Origin: Guadua angustifolia
Taxonomy: Eukaryota > Streptophyta > Magnoliopsida > Poales > Poaceae
DNA: 64,000 nt
Assembly (NCBI GenBank): GCA_036346375.1
Contig: CM070508.1
Coordinates: 41,436,862-41,500,861 of the forward strand
Direction of reading: 5' to 3'
In this document: piece after piece, positions 45,743 to 56,431 of the stretch
How the letters are laid out: each line of letters opens with the position of its first letter
How positions within the stretch are numbered: the first letter of the stretch is position 1
Translations under genes and position numbers: made by a program
Notes under the pieces: generated by a model
The model's database searches: none
Seen by the model: the letters and a program-made list of their open reading frames with translations, nothing else
What the model was told of the DNA's origin: nothing

Positions 45743-46318
45743 TAACTATTAACCTGTTCTAACAAAAATTACACTCTTTTCTTTTATGAGTTTTTCCTCA
45801 CAAAGCTTCTCATAAAAGTTTTTAATGAGGTGATATTAACACAAGTATATGTCATGTTTTCTATTTTTCCCATTGGGGTTTTTAAGGAAACATCAAAGAC
45901 ATGCATTGTCCTCAAAACTCGTTTGTAGGTTTTTCCCTATAATAGGTTTTCTCATACGAGTTCACAAGAGACAATTTCTTAAATATACTATATCAGTTTT
46001 CTCCTAAATTTTCCCATAGGGTTTTATAGGAGTTTTCAACAGTATATCAACATATCTTCTCCTCATATTTTTCCTACAAGGTTTTTAGAGGAGTTTAATA
46101 TATTATGTCGTATCTCCAATTTTTCCCAGAGGGGTTTTTAGAGGAGCTACCAAAGACATAGTGATTTATTAATCACACTTATATATGTCATATTTTTCTC
46201 CTTATTTTTCCCACAGGGTTTAAAGGAGTTTTTGATGGCATATCAATATAATCCTCAGATTATTCCCACAGGATTTTTAGAGGAATCAACAACGCATTGA
46301 TCTCAAGGAAGATTCGAT
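45743..46318 (+). repeat. C3 3' non-coding region with TTTTTCCC-GGTTTTT repeats
   Basis: Imperfect units containing TTTTTCCCA, a short gap, GGGGTTTTTA and GAGG recur through this stretch, as in C2 on the other strand. Confidence 0.75.
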
Positions 46319-46328
46319 CAAGGGGGAG
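46319..46328 (+). other. Polypurine tract of C3
   Basis: CAAGGGGGAG just before the LTR start TGTTGTGAAC. Confidence 0.9.
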
Positions 46329-46557
46329 TGTTGTGAACCATTAGATTAGACAGTTAATGACAGTTAATCTACAAGTGATCTCATCTAGATAGGCAGTTAA
46401 TTTTGTAATCTATCAGTTATGGATGCATGAGCAGTTGCCTAATGGATAAAGGTGCCTGTTCATAGCACCCTTTCACATGTATAAATATATACATTGATCA
46501 ATGCAAACTCAGTTCTTCCATTCCATTTCTGTTCTCTGTTTTTATATTATTTTTACA
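46329..46557 (+). repeat. 3' LTR of C3
   Basis: TGTTGTGAACCATTAGA to ATTATTTTTACA. It aligns with the reverse complement of the C2 LTRs but is clearly more diverged from them than they are from each other. Contains TATAAATATATA (about 46481-46492). No partner LTR is seen on the left side. Confidence 0.88.
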
Positions 46558-46579
46558 ATCCATCCCCGCACTTGCTGCC

Positions 46580-47385
46580 TTGCCTAACGCCAAAACCATT
46601 CGGCGCCGTCACAGCAAGATGGGAGATCAGCAGACGCAACACAATGCTCAGTCTCTCTTCATTAACCCTAATGGCCGGTCAACATGCTGCCCAAGACAGG
46701 AAAAAGGCCGGCCCAAAAAGCCAACTCCAAATTTCAGATTAACATCAATAATCACAACACATACATCCGACTACACCTTCGACAAGGAGTACGTACAAGA
46801 TGCAAGATCAATCCCACCGAAGGTTCAATGCTCAAGTCTCGAGGTCTATGTCTGCTCAACATGGATGATGATTTTGAAAATAAGCCACATGACGTTCCTT
46901 CACATGCAACAACGCTGACTGACTTAGAAGCTGAACAAGTTGCATCGGTAAGTGCTTCTCTATTTCAGGACAACGATGATCGCACCACTGATCATGACGA
47001 TGAAGAAGAAGGTGTGATAGAGATGGATGATGGTGTGGGTGGACAAGGCAACAAGTCGTTCTTTGATATGGAAGCTGAAGAAGCTGATCCTTCTGATGAA
47101 GCGCCATTTGAGCAACTTGGCAATAATAATGATAATCAAGATGATGACAATGCCAACGGCAATGATCAGGCGATTCATGATCACATTCTGATGCCAACCT
47201 CAGCGATTACTCTCATACGCCTCCAAGACGCAAGACCTACTTTTTCCGTGCACTTCAATTGTTGCATGTCAATAATTTCTTTGAAGAATATCAACGTAGT
47301 CGGACTAAACAGATGAACCACAACTTTACGACGCATAAGCGACTACCAAAACTGGAGCATGCCATGCGGCGTGCTGCTCACATAT
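46580..47385 (+). pseudogene. Unrecognised acidic reading frame
   Basis: Two overlapping frames (46580-46918 and 46684-47316), with coding texture strongest in the second: MDDDFENKPHDVPSHATTLT, DRTTDHDDEEEGVIEMDDGV. After a shift near 47200 the text continues as SDANLSDYSHTPPRRKTYFF, RALQLLHVNNFFEEYQRSRT and LEHAMRRAAHI-stop at about 47385. I do not recognise a family. The composition (acidic, then basic and aromatic) is compatible with a fragment of a transposase or of a host nuclear protein. No promoter or introns were established. Confidence 0.35.
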
Positions 47386-48218
47386 GATTTGGTGCTTCCT
47401 CAATCAAGCAAACATCTTGTTCTTCTTCTCTTTCGTTACATTGGACAATGTAAGGTTTGGGTGTGTTGAAGAGAGTTATTTCATGACAATTTCCTTAATT
47501 GTGGCGCCCTCTCTTTTGGCTTTTGAGAGTTGTTTGGCTAATTTCCATAGACTAGCTCTATTGATGTTTGTTTTAGCCACTAGTGTGTGTGGAAAAGTAA
47601 TGGGGAGGTTCTCAATAGCTAGGTTGGGAACAGTCCGTGTATGCCATTATAGATCATACATCTACAGAATGCAGCAACACAGTTTTTTTTTTAGAAAAAA
47701 AAAGAAAACCCATATTTTTCATACTACCCAACTTAAGTCTAAGACAACAGTTTTGGAAATACTATGAACAGACTACGCAAATCAATCTGCCTCTATTACG
47801 AGCCTTATGAGCTATTGGAAATGACTAATACAAATCAAGTGGATCTAGCATGCACAAGCAGGACAAGCAACCACTGAACTTTCACTAGAGGGAAAAAGCT
47901 TCATCGATATACCCAACATAGCACACGATTGTGTTCCGCTCCTTCAGACTTCGAATATGAAAGATTTCAATTCTAGCTATAGGTAATAATATATCCTCCC
48001 ACATATTAATCTCCTGTTCTTTTAAACCAATTAATCACCTGTTAATTTTACTTCCACGAGATGGAAACAAACACTTCAATGAGAATGAATTCAACGCTTT
48101 TCAACAGAGACTCGATTCAGAAGATCAAGGTTGCTTGAGTAAGTTAGGAGTACAGGTTATTTCGAGTATCAATAATGAATTACCATTGCAGTGACGTTTT
48201 GGGGGGAAAAAAAAAGGA
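47386..48218. other. Unassigned segment
   Basis: About 830 bp. One 127-codon frame (47384-47767) is hydrophobic and Cys-rich but resembles nothing I know. A run of 17 A/T-only bases near 47685-47705 is present. No repeat ends seen. Confidence 0.5.
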
Positions 48219-48219
48219 G

Positions 48220-48860
48220 GTGCTTCTATGCATCACTATTTCAAAGTTACACTATTTTTTTTAGATAATGGAAACAAAATTCCGGCTTCATCTCTCTTGG
48301 AGAGATTCAGTCCCAACTTATTACAAAACATAAGAATCAAACATAGCTTCGACAAAGGCACCAAAACAAATCAAACAGGGTAACCAATCCTAGGAACGGG
48401 AAGCCATCCACACGAGGCGAAAACCTGCAAAGCAGCTGTCTCCAACAGACGGCAAACATTGAGGAGACCATCTTTAATCAAATCACTTCGCTGTAATTTG
48501 ACCCATGTGCGAAGCCAGTACGTTCCTTTGAACAAGACCTGCAAGAAAGATTTAGGTTTACAATTGTCAAAAACAGCATCATTCCTTGTACGCCACAAGG
48601 CCCAACAAATCCCAGCAGCACCGGTTAGTAATACAGGGACCTGATCTGATCCCCGTTGATTCAACCACCCATCAATTATTAAAGCATAAATTAGTAATAC
48701 ACTAATTTTAAGCATAAATGAATTATTAAAGCATAATTATCAACCGGTTAGTAATACACTATTATTAAAGCATAAATGAATTATAGATAGCGATTATTTA
48801 CCCCTTCACTTGTTTTAAAATTAGTGTAACTTATATTGAGAGAGTGATGTATAGAAGCAC
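48220..48860. mobile_element. Possible TIR element (MITE) containing a LINE 3' end
   Basis: The left end GTGCTTCTATGCATCACT...GTTACACTA (48220-48255) and the right end TAGTGTAACTTAT...GATGTATAGAAGCAC (48822-48860) are imperfect inverted repeats of about 36 bp. The interior right part (about 48680-48820) has repeated TTATTAAAGCATAAAT and AGTAATACACTA words. A LINE fragment is inserted next to the left TIR. No clear target duplication, so the superfamily is not assigned. Confidence 0.45.
48256..48715 (-). pseudogene. L1-type LINE ORF2 C-terminus and 3' end
   Basis: The minus-strand frame 48371-48715 reads GSDQVPVLLTGAAGICWALW, RTRNDAVFDNCKPKSFLQVL and TYWLRTWVKLQRSD, the C-terminal end of plant L1 ORF2. 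The 3' UTR follows leftwards, ending in an A-run on the minus strand at about 48253-48262. 5' truncated, as usual for LINE copies. Confidence 0.82.
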
Positions 48861-49005
48861 TAAAAACACTAGTTCTTTCGATGCTTCTTTCCATGTGCCC
48901 ATTTACGCCTTTTTTTTAGGAATGTGCTCGTCTCAGTGTTCTACATTATCCAAATTCATCTACCCAACTGGGAATACAAGAAACAGAAACACATAGTACT
49001 AACGG

Positions 49006-49546
49006 TGCCATTCAATCATTCGTCAAGCTGCTTGCTTCAACCTAACATTAGAAAGTAAGTAACTCTGAAAGACCGAAATGACAATCAGAAAAGGTGAATG
49101 ATCTTAAATAATTTTTTTCCATCTACTGGACAAGAAGAGTTAACTCAAAATCAAGAACTTCACACTATGATTGCTCGTACAGTTTTAATGATCAAGATAA
49201 TTTTAGATGACCTCCCACAAGTCACAGTAAGCACGAACAAGAGAAAAACAAGCCTAGAATACGATCTACTAAATCTTTCTTCTCAAGCACATAGAACGGT
49301 TTCTTGCAAAGATTGAAACAAAGTTTGCCTAGATGATTAGGATATTACTTAACAAAGATTCATCCATCAATCGTTCATCCTTGGCAAAAAATCTGAAAGC
49401 AATTATAATGAGTGGAGGCAAAACCAACTAGCAAAAATTTAAAGTACGAAAAGTAAATGTTGAATATAAATTTCCAAATAGTAGAGAAAATGAAATTAGC
49501 ATTACTAGGTGGGCAAAGCTCACAAATGAGCATAGAAGGAAACCCT
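49006..49546 (-). repeat. C4 left LTR, first part
   Basis: Matches 54340-54395 and 55270-55775 in the right LTR. The start at TGCCATTCAATC is inferred from where the two copies begin to align. Interrupted at 49546 by a solo LTR. Confidence 0.75.
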
Positions 49547-52500
49547 TGTCATGGCCCCAAATTCGAATTCGTCTTCTGCGGCTAACATTAGCGTCAACTG
49601 AGTTTTGGCCGCATTTGAGATCAATTTCCGACTTCAGTCAAGTTCTAAACTGCCACTTAGAAGTATTTCCAAACTTAGCAAAAATTGAGAGCTTAACAAT
49701 TTTAGGGCTTAGCCATTCTCATTTTTGTCACTAGTGGGGTCAAGTGAGCAATGCACAAAAGATTTGAGCGCAGCCAAACCAAATCAGCACATCATTTTTT
49801 TTACTGCCTCCTCACCCAAAACCGAACCAATTAATCCATTTTTTTCTTCCCACCAGAGCTCCTCCCACACCTCCCGGCGAACCCCCCCCAAAAATTTTTT
49901 TCACAAGCCAGCCCCTCATTCGGCTCCTCCCCTGGCCAGCCCTCACTCCAATACTCCCCAAGCTGCAGCAGCACAAGCTCCCCCATTCCAGCACCTCCCC
50001 TGGCCGGCCTCCTCCTCCCTGCTGCTCCCTGGGCGCCTCCCTCCTCCCTCTACAAGCTGCAGCACCTCCCAAGCCGCCCCACCCCTCTTCCTCTTCCATT
50101 CCTTGGAGGTAAGGCTCCCTAGGGTTTAGGTTTTGATGGGTTATTTCCTGGTCTTGGGTGCTGCCATGATGTATTGGGGGCTTAGATGAGTGGAGAATCA
50201 AGGTTTGAATGGGGAATAACCAATCTAGGGTTTGGAGCAAGTTCTGAATTTTCGAGCAGAATTTCTAGCTACAGTTTCGGGCTGATTTGAGAAAATTCTG
50301 AGCATCTCCTGCTAGGTTGGCTGTAGAGAAAGTTGTGGGTAATCAAATTATCTTTCATTTCCAACTGGAATCACCTCATTTCGTTAATCCAACTGAAAGT
50401 TATGTCTATTTTAGTGCTTGCTGCTCTGAAAATGCTGAAGATTTCGGGTAGAAACTTGAGCTGTGAATAAGAATTAGTTAGAGGCCGAATTAGAAATTAA
50501 TTTTGCCTGTGAAGTTTTAGGAAATTTCATGTAGATTATAAAAATGTCATCCTTTACTCAATTCCATTAAGTATAGCCATTTATATGATGAAATTTGTGC
50601 ATGCTGTTCTGAAACACTGAAATTTCTGAAACTCTGAAACTGTTCTCTGTTCCTGGCCGAACTGGGAATTCCCTGGGCAGAATCTGAGTGATTAGCCAAA
50701 TCCAGGTTGTAGGTCTATGTCTTGTGGTCGTTTCGAGTATAAGTTTGCTCAATTTGATCAAACGGTTCAAAAGTTATGGCCATTTGTATCAACGCTGCTC
50801 TGAAATCAGTTTGTGCTGAAAATTTCAGACTTTGGGGCTAAAGTTCAGAGTTTAATTGCAAGCTTTACTTTTGTAATCTGAATGTTTTGATGCATGGTAG
50901 AGTTAGATCACCCTCTTGTGGTCTTTTCGAGTCCATGAAGTCAATTTTTGGATTAGCCAAATAAAAGTTATGCTTGTTTAGATGAATGTGCTTGTTATTT
51001 TCAGATTTTGCTATAGAATAGAAGCGGAGTTTAGCAATTGTGTTTTCAGTTTTAAATTGAGTTGAATGTTTGCGCTTTTGGAGCTATCTTGGGTGATAAA
51101 CAGTTAAGTCACTAGCTATGGAGGTTTCGGCTCAAATAGTGTTGAGCAAATTCATAATGTCGCTTGGTTGCTAGTGTGGAAATTCGCATTTGTATTTCGT
51201 TTTGTCTTGATGAGTGCTTGCATGATCGTCTTTAATTCTCATTCCATCTCATATGCATTGCATGCATCTCATCCATATGCACTGCTCGTGTAGAGAACGA
51301 AACCGCGGAGGGTGACGTGGCCGTGGTCGAGGGGGACATCGGTGGGCAAGTTGCCGTTGAGGGTCCGGCAGAAGCTGCAGGCAAGCACCTAAGCATGTTT
51401 ATCCTTATGTATCGTTATTTTTTTGAATAATGTGATTAATTGAAATGTTAAGTATTGCATTAGGAATTGCCATGTGGGATAGGAATAGATCCTATTTGCT
51501 GCACGACACACCCTTGTATTAAATGCGCATGTCTCCTTTTGAGCTAGACTATGGGTATTAATGAGTCTCGTGCTTAGAATGCTTAGATGTCGGGGTTGGG
51601 CCAAGTGACGGAGGGTTCTGTCACTTGCGGTTGTTATCATTACACACATACTACATTATGTCGACTTGGAATTGGGAAAGGTTTTGGAAAGAAATGAATT
51701 GTGGACCCAAGGGGGAGTTGGTTCATTTGGGTGCGGAGACTCAAATGTGTAGCCCGTCTGTGTCGATTAAGGACCGATCCGTAAGTGGAATAAGATTGAG
51801 CACACCGGTTGGTCGCATGCCCGATTATGGTACGATGGCGCTCTTTCTCTCATATGGAATCGATGGACCGTAACTTCACGTGGTTGGGCGTGGTTGAGGC
51901 GAGGCTTAGGCGACTCTCGGCGCCAAGCCGGGCTTGGGGCTGCTCGAGGGGTGCTAGGTTTTCGGACGCAGGAGGACGCTCAACGATTGGGTATGATTGG
52001 GAGGGTTGACACTAGGCCCTTGTGGTAAGTGTCGTGCGATCAATGCTTCCTGCGGGGTTAATTAAGCGATTCGAATTGCAGCTCTCGGATATGAGCACGC
52101 TTGGTCCGAACTTCTTCTGCGTAGTAAACAACTTGAACTTGTGGTTCGCCGTTGGGCTTGAGCTAAATTTTGATATGAGATGGCTTGCTTTACATTCTCA
52201 TTAATTACAATATCATGCTAGAGGTAGGTGCTGTTACAACCTGCTAACTATATTGAGAAAAACTTGAGTAGATGACTAAAATTGAAACAAAGTTAAGCAT
52301 TTCCGCACTTTTAACCTAAGCTCATTTACCTTGCTACCGCGAATGCATCTCCTTTGGAGTCGGTCATATATGGACCACGGTAAGTCTTGCAGTACCTTCG
52401 TACTCATGTTGCTGCGTTGTGATTTTTCAGTGAGGACCCGACGGTTGTGAGTTCTGCCCTTCATCGCCTCTCGGTGACCCAAGGGGGGCACCGAGTAGAG

Positions 52501-53189
52501 GCTTAGCGACATCGATACGCCTTAAGTGTTCAAGGCGAAACACTTCCTGAGAAGTTTTATTTTGCTAATGTGTTGCGATTTGTTTCATTTTTGTTGTATA
52601 GATAGCCTTTTAAATTGTGTTTAAATGCGTTGTTTAAGTCTCTGTCAATGTCTCGTGGATGGCTTCTAATTGTGATCGTCTTCTTTGTTGTGGTTGTTGC
52701 TTTACTTTTGGATATATATATACTGCAACTGTGTTTTCTTGTCTGCTGAGTGGATGTCCATAGGTTCTAGGAGGGTCATGCCGAAATTTTCCAGATTTTG
52801 GAGTCTTGGTCAAATTCTTAGTTCTGGTGTGGTTTAGAGTCTTGGAGTTGTTGCTAAGTGTGGTTTGGTGGTTGTCGGGTTTGTCTTTGTGCCGGGTGTT
52901 TCCGCGTGCGTGTTTGGTTGCTTGGTTTTGAGTTCGTTGCCCCCTTTATGCAAATTGAATTAATATCGCATTGGAAACCGGTATGCGGGGCGATCCTGGG
53001 CGAGTTCGGGTCGCATACCGGGGGAATACCGGGACGGTTGTCGAGTTCATCGAATGGGGCTGACGTTGTCTCTATTGGGCTTGGGTGTTAGCACTGCGAG
53101 CGCCACCGGCGATCCGTTGCTAACCTCCAATTCCGATGTGGACGACGGGACATTCGATAACCCGAGGACAGTCTGGGCGGCTCCTCTCA
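49547..53189 (+). mobile_element. 3.6-kb solo LTR of the G3 chromovirus family in the C4 left LTR
   Basis: 3643 bp from TGTCATGGCCCC to CTCCTCTCA. It matches, in reverse orientation, the G3 LTRs at 56432-60018 and 62258-64000. The flanks are GAAACCCT on the left and CCCTAAAACC on the right, giving a CCCT duplication; the uninterrupted C4 right LTR reads GAAACCCTAAAACC. This 4-bp match is one base short of the usual five. No internal region, so a solo LTR. Open frames inside (for example 49725-50240, proline-rich) are not protein genes. Confidence 0.9.
51294..51380 (+). other. Exon-like acidic mini-ORF inside the G3-family LTR
   Basis: An 87-nt segment preceded by TAG (51291-51293) and followed by GCAAGC. 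The open frame encodes NETAEGDVAVVEGDIGGQVA and continues acidic. The same segment is in the G3 3' LTR at about 58231-58317 on the minus strand. It has the same phase and donor type as the G1 mini-ORF. Confidence 0.4.
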
Positions 53190-53713
53190 CCCTAAAACCT
53201 TACTACAAACCTTGGGAAGAGGCATCCATTTACCCCTCTATTAATAGCCTAAAAGCACATTAACTTGACCGCTACTCCATCTATGAACATTGATCCAATG
53301 ATCATCTTTCGCTTGAGTCTCGCTTAAGTTGGCATCCCAACCATCCACTTGTCCTCCCGGTTCACAACAACTCCTAACCACGGTCATCTTGTGCCTCCTG
53401 ACTGTCTGGACCTTAGCTTTCCTAATCTAGTCCCGGTCTCCTCTCCTCCGCCTCACCATAACCTAGCTCCAAGTCCTACAACCATTTTAAGTAAGGGAAA
53501 CCCATCACATAGCATTGTTCACAAGATGTGCAATTTATACTTAACACAATATAAATTTTCAATTAAATCCATCGCTCAAGCTCACTAAGAAGGCCGGCCC
53601 TAACTCAAAGTTCAGGTTTCTAAATTAAAACAAACTCATAAAAATCGACACAAACCTAAAAAATATCAAATACTCATCACACATCCATAGATTGACCTCT
53701 ACATGGTCTCACA
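53190..53713 (-). repeat. C4 left LTR, second part
   Basis: Continues the LTR after the solo LTR, matching 55776-56300, and ends ...TCTCACA next to the polypurine complement. Confidence 0.8.
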
Positions 53714-54339
53714 ATCTCACCCTTGATAAATATGTTAACAAATACAAAACGACATCAAATTGAGTTTGTTTTGTAGTAATTGCAATTTTAGTTACAAGAG
53801 CCTCACTTGGTCTAAATGTAAGAGAAAGCAAAGATTATGACCAATTTGACAAGATAAAAATTTAGAGTAAGCAAAAGGAAAGAATAATTTTTCCACAATG
53901 CTCTAAAACCAAGAAAAACTCACAAAATATCAAATATGCTTATATCCTAAGAACTAGCAATTTTTCACCATGATCATAGGATGCAAGATGCATTCCACAT
54001 TTTCTCCCCAAAAGATGCCTTTTCAACATTTTCTCCCCCTTTTAGCAATGTATGAATCAAGAGAGTATTTTCTTCTCCGTTTAACATATGTGCATAAAAT
54101 ACATCCCAGAAGAGCTTTGAAAATTATCTAAGTGACTACATAGACAAAATATGAAACCAAGTTGCCCAAGTTCAGATTTTGCCAATCTAAGACATGTCCG
54201 AGTGCAAATTGTAATATCTTTCCAAACAAGCACAAATAAGACTATGTTATTTTCGTATGATTTCAATAAGTGCAACACTTCGCATAATCTCCAAACTAAA
54301 AGTAAAGCCATACAATGAATTAAATGGACGAGCCAACAG
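53714..54339 (-). other. C4 internal remnant
   Basis: AT-rich, with blocks resembling positions 331-890 of C1 (for example TTTTCTCCCCCTTTT and TGCATRAAATRYATCC). Non-coding. Confidence 0.7.
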
Positions 54340-54395
54340 TGCCATTCAATCATTCGTCAAACTGTTTGCTTTAATCAACATTAGAAAGTTATATC
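54340..54395 (-). repeat. C4 right LTR, first part
   Basis: TGCCATTCAATCATTCGTCAA matches 49006 onward. Split by S2 at 54395. Confidence 0.75.
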
Positions 54396-55264
54396 TGTCG
54401 GGGGTCGGTCACCCTGATACGTGTCCAGGCCCCCACCCCCCGGGGTCTCAGGGCGCTTCCCCTGAGCTTGGGGTGCTGTTCCCGAGCTCGGGTACGGGAC
54501 CCCCGAGCTCGGGATGCTGTTCCCGTGCTCGGGAGGGGGCCCCTTGGGCCCGAGCTGGCTTCCACGACCTCGAGTGCCCATTTTCAACCCCTATGTAATT
54601 TTCTGTTTTTACCTGCTGTAATTTTCCTCCCCTGCGCGGGAGTCTCCGCCGACCTGCTCCTCGCGTGGGAATCAGCGCCAACAACTACCTGCTACGCACG
54701 GCTTGCGACACCCCCTGTCGGATCGACATAAATGCCTGTCGGATCGTCATAAAACTCCCGTCAACTCGTTGGCGATTGCCTGAGGTCAGCCTCCATACCG
54801 GCGCCATCCTCCCCAAAGGCCTATAAAAAGCGGCAGACCTCCCCGAGAAGAGGGGGACAGAGGACAACAAACAGAACAACACAGAACTTCCAGATACACT
54901 GAGGGGGATGCGCACTGACTTGTGCAGTAAGACACACACGTAGACATACTCGCCCCAAGACACCGACACAAGCCTCTCGACCTCCCCTCATGCGCCCTTT
55001 CCAGTTGGCCCCGAGGTCGAGCTCCCCCCTATACTCCCCGAGGAGCCTATAACCATCTTTCGCCTATGGGCAAGACTGGAGTAGGGCTATTACCCGACCT
55101 AGGGGGCCCGAACCAGTATACACGCCGTGTCCCCTGTTCACTGTTCTTCTTCCCCGAGATACACTCCGCGACGCTCCTCTTTTCCCAGACGAGCACGACT
55201 TTGGGCCTTGCCCCATCACACGATCCTTACCCCCTCTTGCAGTTGGCGATCTCGATCGTCGACA
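54396..55264 (+). mobile_element. S2: solo gypsy-type LTR in the C4 right LTR
   Basis: 869 bp from TGTCGGGGGTCGG to CGTCGACA with a perfect 5-bp duplication ATATC at 54391-54395 and 55265-55269. A TATA-like CTATAAAAAG lies at 54821-54830 and a CCGAACCAGTATAC block near the end, supporting plus orientation. The first 150 bp contain repeated GAGCTCGGG words. No internal genes. Confidence 0.92.
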
Positions 55265-55269
55265 ATATC

Positions 55270-56300
55270 TATCAAAGACCAAAATGGCGATCAGAGGGGT
55301 AAATGATCTTAAATAACTTTTCTCATCTACTCCACAAAAAGAGCCAACCAAAAATCAAGGACTTCACCCTATGCTTGCTCGTGGAGTTTTGATGATTAAG
55401 ATAATTTTATATGGCCTCTCACAAGTCACAGCAAGTACAAACAAGTGAAAAACAAGCCTAGAATATGATGTACTAAATCTTTCTTCTCAAGCACAAAGAA
55501 CAATTTCTTACAACGATTGAAGTAAAATTTCCCTAGATGATTGGGATATGATTTAACAAAGATTCATCCATCACCCGTTTATCCTCAGCAAAAGATCCAA
55601 AAGTAGTTAGGAGGGGAGGCAAAACCAACTTGCAAGAATTTAAAGTGCAGAAAGTAAATGCTGAATGTAAATTTCAAATAGTAGAGAAAATAAAATTTGC
55701 ATTGCATAGATATGAAGGTTTACAAAACCACACTACCAGGTAGGCAAAGCTCACAAATGAGCACACGAGGAAACCCTAAAACCATGCTATAAATCTTGGG
55801 AGGAGGCATCCCTCTACCCCACTATTTATAGTTTAAAAGCACACTAACTTGATCGCTACTCCATCTACGATGATCATCCTTCGCTTGCGTAGGGCTCAAG
55901 TTGACATCCTAGCTATCCACCTGTCCTAATAGGTTTTATCCATTTATGCTAACTTGACCACTACTTTATTGACGAAACTTGATCCAACGATCTTCCTTCA
56001 CTTGAGTAGGACATAAGTTGACATCCCATCTATCCACTTGTCCTCCCAGTTCGCAGCAACTCCTGGCTTCAGTCATCTTCAACACTGCCTAACCGTCCGG
56101 ACCTCAGCTCTCCTAGCCTAATCTCGATCTCCTCGTCTCACCATGACCTAGCTCCAAATCTTGTAACTATCATAAATAAGGGAAATCCATCACATAACAC
56201 TATTCACAAGATATACAATTTATAGTTAACACAATATGAATTCCTAATTAAATGCATCACTCAAGCTCACTGAGAGGACCGACCTCAACTCAAAATTACA
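55270..56300 (-). repeat. C4 right LTR, second part
   Basis: Matches 49060-49546 and 53190-53610. Ends at about 56300, roughly 100 bp short of the left copy, where unrelated GC-rich sequence begins. Confidence 0.8.
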
Positions 56301-56431
56301 AATTTAGTTTTCTATCGCCGCGATCAACAGCGAACGCGAAGTGATGGAAGTGCGCCAGTCCGACCGCGAGGAGCCTCGGCCTCAACGGGCCACCAAGGGC
56401 CTCAAGAGTTCTCGCACGCCCAATAGGGCGG
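56301..56431. other. Unassigned GC-rich segment
   Basis: About 130 bp between the truncated C4 LTR and the G3 LTR. It does not match either neighbour. Confidence 0.5.

Larger units (their letters stand above)
29100..46557 (+). mobile_element. C3: Ty1/copia retrotransposon of the C2 family, 5' LTR missing
   Basis: Plus-strand gag, protease, integrase, RT and RNase H, closely similar to C2 throughout pol, followed by the same TTTTTCCC repeat region, polypurine tract and a 3' LTR at 46329-46557. The 5' LTR and primer binding site are not found upstream of the leader, so the start near 29100 is approximate. G2 (32932-44273) splits the start of RT and about 85 bp of C3 are missing at that point. 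C3 retains the gag that C2 lacks. Confidence 0.9.
49006..56300 (-). mobile_element. C4: SIRE-like copia remnant, two LTRs and about 0.6 kb between
   Basis: The left LTR (49006-49546 plus 53190-53713) and right LTR (54340-54395 plus 55270-56300) match each other, and parts resemble the C1 LTR. Between them are only about 626 bp similar to the 3' spacer of C1, starting with a polypurine-like complement ATCTCACCCTT at 53714. All coding sequence and the primer site are gone. Each LTR is split by a solo LTR, and the right LTR is truncated at about 56300. Confidence 0.82.

Noticed and set aside
47384..47767. 127-codon hydrophobic frame
   Set aside because: No similarity, no codon pattern, and it ends in an A/T run; treated as chance.
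49725..50240. Proline/serine-rich 134- and 142-codon frames
   Set aside because: Inside the 3.6-kb solo LTR and repeated in inverted form near 59411-59837 with broken frames; not a gene.
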